Positions 19,900 to 33,782 of a stretch of 64,000 nt of DNA are shown here, in pieces. The stretch covers positions 28,543,956 to 28,607,955 of the forward strand of contig JAKCOZ010000012.1 of the NCBI GenBank assembly GCA_022605955.1, given 5' to 3'. Source of the stretch: Rallus limicola (lineage: Eukaryota > Chordata > Aves > Gruiformes > Rallidae). The notes below the pieces were generated by a model. It did no database searches and had not been told where the DNA came from. It saw only the letters and a list, made by a program, of their open reading frames with translations. Position 1 is the first letter of the stretch. The number at the start of each line of letters is the position of its first letter. Both the position numbers and the translations under genes were made by a program.

Positions 19900-21850
19900 C
19901 GTGAGCTGCGGCCTGCATCTCGTTAGGGCTCTGTGTTCCAGCACAGCCCCGGCCGGGCCGGACCGCACACACCCACCCCAGGTCTGTGGCAGCTTTGCCA
20001 GACCCCGACCTGCCCGCCACGGGCCGGCCTTTCCCACCCTGCAGAAGCGGGCCCGCCGCGGCACTAACGCGAGGTTCACAGAGCACCTTCTGTCAGCATC
20101 GCGCCGCTGCCAGGCGTTAGAACCTCCGAGCGATGGCTTCGAGGTGAAGCGGGACAGGCCGACAGACCCGTCGGGAGGGTCAGCGCCCCACGGCCTCTCG
20201 TCGCGCCGCCTGACAGGAGGTGCAGCTGTGGCTGCGCGGAACCCGGGCCGGCCGCTCCGCCAAGGCGCCGGCACCGCTCTCCGCGGCGGGCAGGGCTCCG
20301 TCCCGCGGGGCCGCCTTCGCCCGGCCCCCGCCGACTTCCTGCGGGAACGAGGGAGGGACGCGAGGGCGGGCACCGAGGGACGCCCCGGCCTGCGTCCCAC
20401 AGCCCCGCGGACCCCTCTGCTGCGCGGGAAAGTCGCCTCGCCGCCGCAGCGCCTCCGCGGACCCGAAGTTTCCGAGGCAGTTGCGTAACTGCGGGCGGAG
20501 CGGAGGCCGGGGCCGGGCCCGGGCGGGAGGGGCCGGCGCGGCGCTCGCCCGGCGCGTCCCGGCCCGGGGGCTGACCCGCCCGCCCCTCGGTCGGCCGGCC
20601 GGCCGGGACGCCGACGCGGCCGGCGGGGGCGCAGAGGCACTCCCCGCGCCGCCCGCCCGCCCCGGCAGAGCCGCTCCGCTCGGCTCCGAAGGGCACGCGT
20701 CCTCGGCGACGGCCTGCAGCGGGGCCGGCCCGGCCACCGCCTGTCCCGCGGGACGTCCGCGCCCGCCGCCGGGGGGAAAATGAACCCCGCTCCCGCGCCT
20801 CCGCCGCCGGGGCAGCAGGTGATCCACGTCACGCAGGACCTGGACACGGAGCTGGAGGCGCTCTTCAATGCGGTGATGAACCCCAAGCCCAGCTCCTGGA
20901 GGAAGAAGATCCTGCCCGAGTCCTTCTTCAAGGAGCCCGACTCGGGCTCGCACTCGCGGCAGTCCAGCACCGACTCGGGCGGCCCGCCGCCCCGGCCCGC
21001 CGCCGCGCAGCACGTCCGCTCCCACTCCTCGCCCGCCTCGCTCGTGGGCTCGGGCGCGGCGCCGCAGCACGCGCACCTCCGGCAGCGCTCCTACGACGTG
21101 ACGGACGAGCTGCCGCTGCCGCCCGGCTGGGAGATGGCGCTCACGCACACGGGACAGCGCTACTTCCTCAAGTGAGTGGGGCGGCCCGGGCCGCGCCGGG
21201 ACAGGGCAGTTGGCCGGGCTGCGCGGCGGCGGCCGTTGAGGCTAGCGCAGGGGGCGAGGGGAGGGGGCGCCGTCCCGGCCTGACTGGAAACTCGCCGGGA
21301 GGCGGGAGGAGGCCTCTCCTCCGTTAGGCGGCGGCGGGAGGCGGGAGGGAGTGCCCCGGGTAGGGGCGCAGTGCCGCGGGGCGCCGGCCGAGTCCGGCGA
21401 GCGTGCGGGACTCTCCTTCCCGCTCGCTGGTGCCGGAGGAGGAGGGCGGAGGCGAAGCGAGGCGCGGGCTGCGGGGCGGCTAACAGAGCCGGGCGGAGAA
21501 GCGGCCGGCCCCGCGCTTGTGCCCTGCCTGGCCTCGCGCCCAAGGCTCGGGAACCGGCTGGTGAAACCAGCCTGGTGTCATCTGGCCCAGGGAGCCCCCG
21601 GAGCGCGGGCGCAGGGCGGGACGTGTCTGTGGCCTGGCGGCTGCGGGGCTACGTAACCCGGGCTCCCGCGGCTCCCGCACGGGCTTCAGCCGCGGTATCG
21701 CCGCGTCCCGGCCGCGGGCGGCTCAGTGCAGCGGGCGCGGGGCTGCAGTGCAAACGGTGCCCGTACCTTCAGGGGCGGCGTTTGGTGGTAGGGACAGGAT
21801 TTGAGAAGTCTCGTAACGTACCCACTTGTCCCGCCGGGCCGGAGCGGTAG
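19900..21850 (+). promoter_or_regulatory. CpG-island promoter of WWTR1
   Basis: Strongly CpG-rich for about 2 kb around WWTR1 exon 1, with GC boxes (for example gggcggag near 20495) and no evident TATA box. The island extends about 900 bases upstream of the start codon and 700 into intron 1. The 421- and 322-codon open frames on the opposite strand here result from the scarcity of stop codons in GC-rich DNA. Confidence 0.8.
20780..21171 (+). CDS. WWTR1: WWTR1 (TAZ) coding exon 1: TEAD-binding region, LATS sites, first half of WW domain
   Basis: WWTR1 (TAZ) is the YAP paralogue of the Hippo pathway, a nucleo-cytoplasmic coactivator for TEAD factors. This exon encodes residues 1-130 and two bases of codon 131. 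The TEAD-binding segment lies at about residues 22-50 (ELEALFNAVMNPKP, then SSWRKKILPESFF). Three HxRxxS LATS motifs are visible: H58-S63, H78-S83 and H99-S104. The second is the 14-3-3 site RSHSSPASL, which retains WWTR1 in the cytoplasm when phosphorylated. The WW domain begins at ELPLPPGWEM (first Trp at 117) and is cut by the intron after RYFL. The start ATGAAC has a good context (aaaATG) in a CpG island. The donor is CTCAA|GTGAGT. The linker between S83 and the third motif is shorter than in human. Confidence 0.97.
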
Positions 21851-24800
21851 TTGATGACACCCGGAGCTTGATTCTGAGCCGCTTCATAGGCCTCAAAACC
21901 AGCAGTACCTGTGACAGGCAGCGGGTGCTGTATCTCTGCTCCGGGTTCAGTGCGGATTAAGCGCCGCTAAATTAATCCGGTGCGAATGCAGTGACAAAAT
22001 GTTTACTAGTGAAATAAAGCACTTACTGATGAAGCATCTGCCTGAGGAGTTTGAGAGAGTTAAACTGCCGGGCTTCGGGAGGTCAGTTGCTCTTTTGCTG
22101 CAGCCTTCTCCGTCAGAAGAGCAGTGTCTTGAGTTCCTATTCAGCCCTGTTACTAGATGGGACATCAACAACGTATTGTGGGACTCAGGAAAGGCAGAGA
22201 ACGTCTACTGCTTAGAAAAATGGATAGGTGCAGCATTTCCATGTGTCTGTAATGATTTCTTTACCTCATGGCTTTGGGATCTCCAAAGGATTACTCGAGA
22301 GGCCAGTCTTTGGGTCAGGCTTCAGTCTTTTGTCACACTCACATTACAAGCAAAGCATGAAAGTACCTGCTGTTCGTTTCTGCCGCTCTGTATGTCACTG
22401 TGTGAGGGTTATAATACAGAGGGGACAGGTACCAGGTTCCCAAACAGCACTTTGTATTAACCTGGTTTATTACCTGAATGAAAAGATCTTCTTGTGCTGC
22501 ACCTGGCATGTATTTTTCTGAACAGAACAGGGCAGAAAAGCAGCAGCTGACTGACAGGAGTGTGATGTGGCAGGTATTTAATAAATATTTTATATAAATC
22601 CTTTCTAGGGTTTGGCCAGCAAGGTGTTTTCAGATACCTCCAGCTAAAAACTGCATCACGTAATCTTTGCTTGCTGTTTGTTTTTTGACTGATATTAAAA
22701 CGAGCTCATCTGATTTCCCCTTCCTGTCACACATTTCTGACAGTTTTCCAAGCTGATAGATTCTTGTAACTTAGGCCAAAAACACAAGTCCTTTACAGAA
22801 AAAAACCCTATGGATAAAAACCCAAAGTGTCTTTCATTTTTTTTCCCCAAATTCTATCAGCAGTAATATTCTGATTAACACCATCCTTTAATAAAACTTC
22901 GATTATGTATGTAATTTATTGCCTTGGGCAGTCTTTGTTTTGTTTCCCCAGTTTTATTTATCCAACAGACTTCTTATTTTTATAACAATTAATTGGAATA
23001 ATGTATTTCTCTGTTCCTATAATGTATTTATTTATACACCAATGCTTTGAGGAATAATACTTAGCTAAAAAATAATCACATATAAATTAGAATATTTTGC
23101 AAGCGGTGCAGTGTTTTTCATGTGAGAATAAAGTTTTCTACAGAAATGTGAGTTGATTTATGGAAAGTGGGATTTAAAACTAACATGCGGTAATATGTAG
23201 GGTTAAATCAGATGATGTGCTTGCAAATCCTGTTGGGTCACATCAGGCAGAGAAGGTTCTATTTCCCAGTATTCAAGGCCTGTCTGTCAAAAAAAACCTT
23301 TAAAAAAAGAAGCCATTTCCAGGTTAATGATAAAAATTTCTTTACAGCCATTAGCAAAAGAATCTTGAGAAGGAGATTAAGAGCAAACAACTAAATGATG
23401 TCTGTTAAAACCTTTATGATCTGTTGAATTTTAGAATGTAATTTGTTGTATTTAAACATGTTTTCAAGCATTATTAAACAGAAGTCATGATGGGACTTTG
23501 AATGAGCAGTGAGCTAACCTTCTTGACTGGGAACCAGCTACAGCTTGAAGCATTCGCACTCCTGCATGTCAGTTCCTGCAGAAATTTTCTGGCTGTGACT
23601 GGAAGAAACATAAGTAGCCTGGGGACCACTCCACCCTGTAATTAAATACCGAGCTGCAGAAGTGGGGGGGATGGAAAACAGGCTAATGAACGCTCACTTA
23701 GGGCAATGTTATCTAAAGCATTTTTCTGTGTGTGCATGTGTGGAAAAAAAAATGCAAGTGTGATAAAAAGGGTTTCTGGAAAGACAGGCAAACTGCCCCG
23801 TGTAGCTCTTGTGCTATAAGTGGGAATATCAGTGGTTTATTGACCGAGCTGGGCTGTGTACACATGTTCTGTAAAAAGAATTCTTCGAGTATTCCTTTCC
23901 ACTGATTTGGTTTTAGGTGGTATAGCCTCGTACTTCAGATGAGGAGTTTCCTTAGTGCATGTGTGTGCAGCACTGCTTGGGCAGACTCTGATTTCATCCC
24001 AGAAGGTAAACAGAATGCAGAGGGTAGGCGTTTGCACCCAACAGGTTTGTGAGTGCTGAGGCTGTTACCTTTATCACAGTGTGTTTTAAAACGCTGCTGT
24101 GAAAGTTTGCCATTCTAGGACATGCTTGCCAGGAAATCCTGCTGGAGGGGAAAGGGAGCTACTTACTTTCAACATTATACTCTCTTGAGGTGTTCAGATG
24201 TTTTCCTGCTGGTTCAGTTGGTGGAGAAGCTCGATTTTACACATTATCAGATGTGTGTTCCTGAGTGTGTTCAGAAGTAATGTAAGCACCATGAAAAGAC
24301 TATTTCTGAAAATGACCAAGCAAGTAATATTAAGACAGTTGAAGTGCTCCAGTGATTTCCAGGTGTGGCCTTTGGCATTAGTTCTGTGGAGGTTGCTGTT
24401 ATTTATATTGATGCACATACAGTATTCCTTGTGGAGATACTTTTCTGCCTCAGAAGTGCAGTTACACAGCTAGGAGCAGGGGAAGCAATGGACAGTACAG
24501 GAGGCAGAGACTCTGTCGGGTTCCAATGAAACTGTAAAACATAACTGCCTTCATACGACACTTGTGCAGTAGTGTTCCATGGTGATGGCCAGAGCCGCAT
24601 CCCTGTGAAGTGGAGCTTACATCCAGGGAGCTTTCTTTTGGCCCTTGTACAGCCCAAGGCAAAGCAAGAGGCCATGCAGCCTCGCTGGTTTTGGTGTCAA
24701 CCATTGGAAAGAGATATTTAGGGCTTTCGTATTAGTGCTAATGACTTTTATCTGGAATTAATGCATTTATTTACTATTTTGAGGAGTTCCTGGCAGACAG

Positions 24801-26559
24801 GAAAGTTGTGATACAATGCCAAAGTTTAATTGATGTAAATTCAACTATAGCTCACCTTTGTCGCTCATTTTACAGATGCTTAGGAAGGTCTGAGCTTGGA
24901 ATGCACACATCAAAACTAAATTCGCAAGTTGCGATTGGCAGCATTAGAGTTCTGTCTGATGGCTCCTTTAACTGGAGTCTGTAGTTCTGATGCTGCTTGG
25001 ACAGCGATGTTATAAACCCAGAGAACTGAGATCCTGAGAATGTTGAGATCCGCACAAGTATGGAGTGTTTCCAGCCTCTTGATTCTGAGACTGGGCCAGA
25101 TCTCATTTCAGCAAACATCGAGTGATTTGGTGTTGTCTAAGGGGGCTCTGGTGTAATAAAATAGGAGGGAGGGTCAGCACATGAACTCCTCAGACACCTG
25201 CAGCTCAGTCACTTGATTCCTACAAATTCAAAATACATTAGACTCAAAAATAGGAAAATTAATTTTAGGGTCACAAAAATTGTTACGTTCTCTTGATTTA
25301 ATGATTTCTGGTGCAACATACAAGCAACAAAACCAGTGGAAGTTGTCCCTAAGAATGGAGCATTAGATTGCTAGTTAGTTTATTGCAGGTATCAGGTCCA
25401 GGTGAGATTTTTGCCCAATTGAGGACAGAATAAAAATTTCAGAAACTCACCGTACGTCTTGTTCAGGAATAACTCTCATTTCAGTACAAAATATTGTCTA
25501 AGTGCCTGATAAGGTAGAGTTGTAGAGATAAATTAGGTGTGTTCATTTTATAGTACAGTAGAGACAACAGAACTGGTAATCATGAGAGGTTTTAGTAACT
25601 TTTATTGAAGTATTGTTGAAAATTACCGCTAGGACGTAGTAATGAAAGCCACAGGCACCCGGCCTGTTCTCACTGTTGCATACTTGGTTGGCTGTTTGGC
25701 TTCATTAGAGCCACATACCTGTAACTCCAGTCAGAACTTGCACTTCAGTCATCACATCTTTAAAGGTTTCTCTGTTTAATATGCATGGGCAGAATGCAAT
25801 CATACTTCAGATACATCTATGTGAGCTTAATTATTGCACTTGGCAAGTATATTCATAAACACTGCCAAAGTATAGCCATAATTATTTTGTAATCTGCATG
25901 CAAATGAGAATATTTATTTTTACTATCACATGAAAGGAATGTTGTTTCTCAGTAGTTTTTAGGTACATTTCTGGTTTATAATGTTTTCTTACCTATATGT
26001 TTCACTGAATAATGAGAGAACTCTCATGACTGTATTCAGCTTGATATGTAACTTGATAGGAATGTTCAGACGGAGCAAGCAGTGGAGTTCATGTCATCAC
26101 CTGAAAGCCTGTGCTGATTTTTTGGGTTTGTTTTCAAAAAGTTTTCTTAATTTTACATTTTAGAAGTTCATTTGAGCAGAGCGTATATATATGCCTAATA
26201 AAATTCTCTATGATTAGCTCGTAAGTATGTGGGTAAAACAATAATGACATGATCTATTTTGCTTTCTTTATTTGAAAGGTTTAATAGATTAAGTTCCATA
26301 TTCAGCACTACATTAGAAGCAGAGAATTGAAATAAAACCAGACCAATGTTGGTCTCCACAGGAAAATAAACAAAGAAAAAAGTTTGGCTGTAGTTATTTA
26401 ATGTCTTTGTGGTTCTATCAATGCAAAGGAGGAGGTGGAAGCAAGACATCGAGAAATAAAGGGCAATTAAAATAGTACAGAAAATCAGTGCATGATAAAT
26501 GTGATCAACATGTTCTACACAAAGTGCAAGCGTGGGTGGCTTTTTTATACTGCCACAGG

Positions 26560-26672
26560 CAGGGACGCCCCCTTGTCTCCCTAGCCCAGGGTGCCCCAAA
26601 CCCCATGCAACCCAGCCTTGAATCCTGCTGGGGATCCAGGGGCAGCCCCAGCTTCCCTGGGCACCCCTGTTT
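26560..26672 (-). mobile_element. CR1 fragment, minus orientation
   Basis: A short, diverged CR1 piece. The stretch 'cagccttgaatcctgctggggatccaggggcagccccag' (read in part) followed by 'cttccctgggca' corresponds to the conserved CR1 segment that normally reads 'ggccttgaacacctccagggatgg..cctccctgggca' in this orientation. The 3' hairpin end is missing. Old insertion. Confidence 0.55.
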
Positions 26673-29386
26673 GAAAACTTGTGTTTTCAAATTAAATGGT
26701 AAAATACTAGGTGCCCTATTTTCTGGAAAGAGCTTTGTCATTCAAACCACTGATTTTTAAAAAATTGGAATTGTCTGAAATACGTTCAATTTAACATTAT
26801 AACAGACCATGTTTTGGTTTATGAGCTTAAAATTTGGGGTTTGGTTTAACGCACTTTTTTGGAGGTAACTGTTTGTTGCCCATGAAGTGTCAAGAGTCCA
26901 GATTTAGTTACGACAACACTGAACTTACAGCAGGAATTCAGTGACGGGTGGTTTCCAGGGTCTTTGAGTGGTCCTGTTCAGAGCTGCGTCACATCTTACT
27001 AACTGATAGGTACCCGTTTCAGATCTTGACTGAAGAGGGCTGGTGGAAGGTCCAGAACGTGGTGGCTCAAGTTAACTGAATTTTAGACCGACTCTTAAAA
27101 TGGGCTGGAGCTGGAGCCCTGAGTCTTGTTCATTGGCACTGGTTGTAAGTGGGCTATTTAACAAAGTTGGCTTTGAGGACTTATAGTGGACCTGCCAGAC
27201 TTAAGCTTCCAATTTACAGGGAAGTGAAAAAAAAGTTATTCATATCTTTATTCAACTTTGAGGAAATTGAAGTTTTTCTCCACACTGACAATTCTAAATA
27301 TTCGGAGGAGATGACTTTAAAATCAGACTGATTCACTGAAGGAAATTTTGACCTGGATAGACAAATGGCTTCTTTTCATAGAAATTTATAAGGCATAGCT
27401 GAAAAGAAAACGTAAGCTAATTTCTGTGTTGATGTTGGAGTCCCTCTTAAAAAGCTTCAAAAACCACCAGGGATCTCTGAGCTACTTTCTTCCCTCTGAA
27501 TTTGGTAGTAGGAATGGCTACAGAGTTTCTGATGAAAGCTAATCACTATTCATTTTCTGTTCCAAAATGGTGTCTTTCCATGATCAATAGACTATTTTCT
27601 TAGAATCTAAAATCATATCACCTGTGGTCCTTAATAAAATTTGGTGGTTAACTGGTGCTTAAAATACAGTGCTTAATAAAATCTGAGGATGGAAGCAGAT
27701 TTGGAATAAAATTGCTTTGAGGACACCTTCAATTTATAGAATATGATCCAATTTCCTCTCTTGTTGGGTTTTCTGAGTTAGGATGTAAGCTACATTTCTG
27801 AGTTAGCTCTAAAATGTGAAGAATGCTTTAAGCAGGACAACGCTGATCCTGGAAGTGTTACAAAGAAGGTAATTTGAGGAAATGCTTAAGAAACTTTCCG
27901 TAAAGGACTGTCTAGACCCAGCAGCAGCACTAAATATCAGCATATGCACTTCTAAAATGACTTGAGGAGATTGATGACACCGCTGTACACACCGTTGTGT
28001 TGATACAGAATTTGGTATATTGTTGGACTGATGTACATTTTGAAGCTAATAAATAATGTGCACGCAGAGAACTGCATTGGTTTAATGAAACTGCCCTTTA
28101 TTTAAAGTGTTAAACCTGATATCCAGGAGTATTTGTGTATTAATAGATGACAACTGTCATGCATCCATCTCGTGAAAATGCTTTATGCATTAAGTATTAC
28201 AAAAGAATATCCATTAGCATACTTTTAGAAAGATGTAGATAGAATAGGTACAGGTGTTAATTAAGAATGGAACTATGGAAACGTTTTTCAGGAACCCTCT
28301 GAGGGGATCAGCTTTGTTAATGGCTTGGGATGCTCCAAGAAAGAAAAACTAGTGGTAAGTTTATTTTGTAGTTTTTGCAAGCTGCTGTAGCCAACATCAA
28401 AAATATGGTCTGCCTGACTGGCTCTACTCCATAATGGGTGAAGAGGTGGCAGAGCTGTGAACGTGTCCAGCTTTGAACAGGTCTGACAGCGTAGGGTCTG
28501 TAAAGCCCCTCCAGCTTTTTCCTGCTCACTTCTTGAAATCGCGTCCGGAGAGTCAGCGGTTAGGCTTTGACTCGTTTCCTGCTTGGATGCTGTGGATGAA
28601 GTTGAAAATTGGTTTTACCCATAATTCCACCTCTTTGATTAAGGAGGTTATTACAGGACAAGAGCTTCTTTGTATCAGCGTATTTAGTGCTCAGGGGCCT
28701 AGCGTGACTAGTAGATACAAATTGTATGGAAGCAATTAAGTCCAAAGGAAATGTCATGTGGGCTGAATTTCAACATACAGACTTGTGGCATTTTTCCCCT
28801 TCATTTTAGAGAGAGAAGGAGGAGAGAAGAGGGGTGGGCGTGATGTGGTGTGGAGGGGGGGAGATGTTGTTTTGGGGATTAATTTTTTTTTAACATTGAT
28901 TTAATCAAAAGTCCAGACCTAATGGGAATGGTAATGCCAGTGGCTGTAACAGGTATGTGAGACCTCTGGACACGGCACTGCACTGCAGTATTCCCTACCC
29001 ATGGCTATTTTTAAGGCAGATGTGGCTGAACAGCACTGCAGAGACAGATATGGGCTTGCATAGATAACCAAGCAGAAGGCACTGTGCTGAAGCTGAAATA
29101 ACTGCTTAGAGTGTAACCACAAATTACTACAGTGTAAGGGGAGGTGTGAAGGAGGAGCTGGCTGTCCTGCATGTCGTCGTGGCTGAGCACATCCACATCA
29201 GCAGTCACAGCCCAAGCACAGAGCAGCAGAACAGTCCAGGCGGCACTTCTCCTGCGGTGCCTTGTGTGTCTGCCTGTACCCCTGCAGCACCTGCTGGCCC
29301 CTGGCTCATTCAGGACGTGCCTTTTCCTTCACTGGGTATCGATATGTCCCTGACCCTTCATGTGTTTGGTATTCTCAGACCTTCAG

Positions 29387-29558
29387 AATAGAATGGGCTG
29401 CCCAGGGAGGTGGCTGAGTCACTGTCCCTGGAAGTACTTAAAAGATGTATAGACGTGAGACTCAGGGACATGGTTCAGGGGTGGACTTGGCAATGTTGGA
29501 TCAGTGGTTGGCCTTGATGATCTTGAAGGTCCATTTAACCTGAATGATTCTGTGGTTA
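29387..29558 (+). mobile_element. CR1 3' end, plus orientation
   Basis: It reads 'gaatgggctgcccagggagg', 'gagtcactgtccctggaagt', 'actcagggacatggttcag', 'ggccttgatgatcttgaagg' and ends in 'tgattctgtggtta'. This is the canonical order of the CR1 3' region, with the octamer-like terminal repeat ATTCTGTG. It is severely 5'-truncated, as is normal for CR1. Confidence 0.92.
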
Positions 29559-32500
29559 GGAAAGGAGGACACCTTCATGGTGTACATGAGTTTCAATCAA
29601 TACCACAAGTCATGCTTTTTTCCACCTGTGATCAATTTGCCTAGCCTATCCACTGTTGGCATTTTAATTAAATGTTCTACTTTCCTATTTTTCATTAACT
29701 GGTGAGCAATGCTGTAAGCATCACAAAATGAAGTAAAAGTCTTCTGTCAAGAAATTCTTAAAGTTTGGATTAAAGTGTATTGCATTTCCAGAGTCAGAAT
29801 TTGTGTTTGAACTGTGAGACTTCTGTTCATGTGAGATTCCTAGAGGCCACTAGCAGACTTCTTTGTGGGTTTTTTTAAAGAAGTTCTCAAAGCTTCTTGA
29901 CTGACGTGTTTCCTTAGGCTTCACCTTCACTGTGAAGCCTGTAAATACAGTGGCATCAGAGAAGGAAGTTGGAGTCATTGGGAAGCTGACCTGGATAGAA
30001 GGAAACAGCAGTGCAGTTCCTGTTGTGCTGCAGAGTGTGACTCAGGAAATCACGTAACCTCTCTGCTGCCTTCATTTGTGGTATGTGGCACTACAAGAAT
30101 ACATTTTCCCACTTTCTAGTAGCTCCTGTGAGATAGCATGTTAAAGATTGAGGCCCTAGCACGGAACTCAGAGATCTCTCTATAGTGATACTGATAATGC
30201 AGGGCATATGCATGAAAAAACTCATCAGTGTCTGTTCCCATCCAGGAAAAAATCCTCTCTGTGTGTTGAAGCGGATTTGCTCTGTGGAAGCCGTGCCTTG
30301 CCATCTGAGCTGACACCCTTTGGCAGTGTTACACTGTCAGTGGATACAACGCTTGTGTTTCCACAGGGCGGTCAGACTTGAACCACCACAAGACCGTCCT
30401 GGTCCTTGGTGGTTCTTGGCCATTCTGTCAGCAGCAGGAGTTCAGAATCCCTGCAGAGGACTGCAGATGGTTCTTTAATATCCTTACACTGCACGACTGT
30501 GTACAAAAAATAGCTATAGTTGGTGAAAGCTACAGCAATGCCCCAAACATGTTTGGAAGTAGGGCAGAATTTTTCATAGCAGCAGATCTCAGCAATGCAA
30601 GAGGAAGTAGCTTGCCCAACTGGAGTTTCTTAGATCTACAGACCATATTTCAATGGTCTCTGTACCTGACAAATCATTTGGGGCATGTGGGTTTCGAGCC
30701 TCCTTTTAAAAAGGAAAAAAAAAGAAAATAAACCCAAGCTCTTTTGTGCCATTTGTTCCCAAGCAGCCTTTATGCACATTAAGGTGCAAGTGCAATATTG
30801 TTTTCAGAATTTTCTCAAAACACGGTGTTTTCAAAGGCTTCAGTTATAGAAATAATTTCTGCTTGAGAGAGGCTTTGGATTGTCTGCTTAGTTGGGCAGT
30901 TTGGACTAAGTATCTTTCCTGATCTGATCCTGAACATCAGTTGAGTAGGATTTCTTTTGGTGCCACATGGGACGTTAGGTTGAATGGATACACTTCTCTG
31001 CATCCTCTTGCCAGTGCCGTTATTCACCTAGATTAGATATCTGGGGACTCAAAGCAGGCTTTGCATCCATCAGTACATGAGTACAGCCTGCACTGTGTGG
31101 TCATCACTGTGCAGCTTTGTGGGGAATGTAGGAAAAGGTCAACATTTCTGAGCTTGCAAGAGCAGAATTTAGTGTGGGAGTTCTTCACAAAAGGGTTTTT
31201 CATTACACATTTGGTTTTGACACTACATTTTCCTAGTCATGTTTGTAATTTTGCTTGTTCTATTGTACATATTTAAACAGAAACGTAGCTGCTTTTGCCT
31301 GGAGAGGTTAGGGAAAAAAATCTTTTTTTCAAATGTATATGGCTTAATTACGTAACTGCACATATCAAAAATGAGGATTTGACAAGAAGTTAATGTGAAA
31401 ACTGTGGACCAGATCTTAACGGTGAATTAATGTGTGCATGTGCAGTCTGCAGCTACTTCCTATAACTGACAGGGCAGCCCTGCTTGCAGGAGGGTGATGC
31501 CAGCAGTTTCTGCTGCCCCTTTGTGCTGCAGAGGATGTACCTAGTATAATTTTATCACAGCTGTTCCCCTAATGAAGACTTTCCCATCATGGGATGATCT
31601 TGCAGATGCTGCCTGCCATCACCGTGTCTCAGACCTGCCATCACCTAAACTATACTTTTTAGATAAAACTAATCTTTTCTAGAGGTGGCAGAGAGTTGTG
31701 CTTCTTCATTCCTATTTTACACGTAGCATTTTGATCTTTATCTGATACTGAAAGACCTGGCAGTGGGAAATCAATAAATTGTGCCACTGCAAGAGAGTGG
31801 AAAATGTAGAATTGAATAACTGGAATAAAAGAGATGTCTGGTGAGACTATTTACAGCTTATTGAAAGTGGAACATTAAATGATATTTAAGGTAATTTAAG
31901 GTTTTGGTAAAGATTTAACATGAGAGTAGACATTAAAGGTATGTCTGTTGTAAAAGGTGTCTTGTCAAACCGCAAAAGATCCATCTTGCTTTGAGATTTC
32001 TGACATTGTCAGGATTAAGAAAGCATCTTTTCTAATTTTTGCCAAACTTGAAAGCAGAAAAATGTTGAATCAGTCATCATATAAAGTGAAAAAGAGGAGC
32101 ACAATTCCCATTAAAAACCAAACCAAAATGAACCAAACATCTGTTTATGAAAATTTCTGGAACTACTAATTTCATTTGACTTTTACTTTGATTATATTCT
32201 TTTTACATTAATTTTTAAATATGATTTTTATTAAGTTCCCTCAAAAAATAGATTAAGAATATACAAAGCTCAAAGTTATTCTGACAGCCTTGTTCAGCCC
32301 CCCACAGATAATGTTGGTACAAAGATTGGAGCCTCATCTGAAGGTCACCCAGCAAAAATCCTGTAAGTTTTTCCACCATTGGGACCACTTGTTATTGCTC
32401 TTTTTGTCTTGCTTTTAATTTACATCTGGAAAGGAAAAAGAAGGTTTTCTGGGAAGTCTTGAGGCATTTTTTTCAGCATTGCTCAGCCGCATGTATTTGG

Positions 32501-33625
32501 ACAAATATTTTAATTCTGAATTGGGAGTTCACTTTGGTGTTTGGAGGTTGGGTTTTCTGGTTTTGGTTTTGGGTTTTTTAAAGACAATTTCTGAATGTTT
32601 TCTTGTTGTTTGAGAAGTCCTCTTGGATTTGGACTTCTATGAGCATTTATAAGTCAGCAGAAACAACCAAGTTGATGTAATGGGAGGGCAGAAGCTTAGC
32701 TGTTTTGATAGGGTTTAAAAGTGACTTTATCACCTCTGCAATCTAAAGTGTCACAAAACATGGTATTAGATAATATCCTGGTACAGTGAAACATCTCTTT
32801 TGGAAAAGATTCTCTGCAAAATACAATGGAAGACGGTTACGCCGATCTTACTTGTTGCACATGAAAAGGTTGATCTCACAAATCAGACTTAACAGAGATT
32901 GCTCTTGTGAGTAGGAAGTATTTAATTAAGCATTCTCAAGATGGAATCCAGAGGCAGAGCACTTCAACCTCCCTGCCTTGTAAAGGTGTGAAACACAGAG
33001 TTTGAAAGACATGCCTGGCTGCCTGGCAGGGTTTGTCTGTGATGGTGCTGTGGCTTGGGAAGGCCGTGATGCCCGGCAGTCACCCAGCACCTGATGGCTC
33101 TCTGTTCAGCGTGCAGTCCACCACAGTGTGAACGGCCAGCTGCCAGCTCTCCTTTCATGTCCCACGATGACACAGGCCAGTAGATCAGGCAGCCTGACTG
33201 CCTGCATTGGTGTACAGGCCTCCCAGATGGCAGAGCCATTGCTGTGCAGGTGCCCGAGCTGCTGAGGACACTGAGGCCTGAGTCAGCACTCTGTGGTGTT
33301 GCAGTGCCTGCGTGGAGGTCAGGGTGGTGAGACTGTGTCTTTCAATGTCAGTGGAAGTTCAGTGGAAATGATTGCATCTCTCGTCCTCCCAAAGAGAAAA
33401 GAGAGTCACAGGACTTTAAATCTAGAACTGATGGGTTTTCTCTTGTGTCCTTACTCAAGAAGGAACGTATGACCCATACTCCAAACCAAGCAAATCCTGA
33501 GTAAGTATGTAATTTTTGAGTAAAGTAAACTTAAAAATTCTCAAAGTATAGGCTGCTGCATTACTTTAATGAAACTAAGAAGTAGCAAAATGCTTCAGCA
33601 GTTTGTTAATCTGAATAAATTGTAT

Positions 33626-33667
33626 TGCTGACTTTAAGGTTAATCATGCTGACTTTAAGATTAATCA
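33626..33667. repeat. 21-base tandem duplication
   Basis: TGCTGACTTTAAGGTTAATCA is followed directly by a copy with one difference (G to A at the fourteenth base). Two copies only, in AT-rich DNA of WWTR1 intron 1. Probably replication slippage. Confidence 0.9.
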
Positions 33668-33782
33668 TCCGGATTGTGACCATGTACATGTCTTTCCCAT
33701 GCAATTTCTTGTAAATTCTGTGCAAGTCTTGTAAATTTACTTACCTGTAAGGACTAATTAACAGATTTCTCTGGGTGGAGTA

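Noticed and set aside
19705..20970. 421-codon open frame antisense to WWTR1 exon 1
   Set aside because: It lies in the CpG island, consists of Arg/Pro/Ala/Gly-rich low-complexity sequence and mirrors the real exon on the other strand. It has no recognisable domain. Long frames are expected where stop codons are rare.
21999..22460. 153-codon plus-strand frame just after the WWTR1 CpG island
   Set aside because: No similarity and no splice signals. Several frames of this length are expected by chance.
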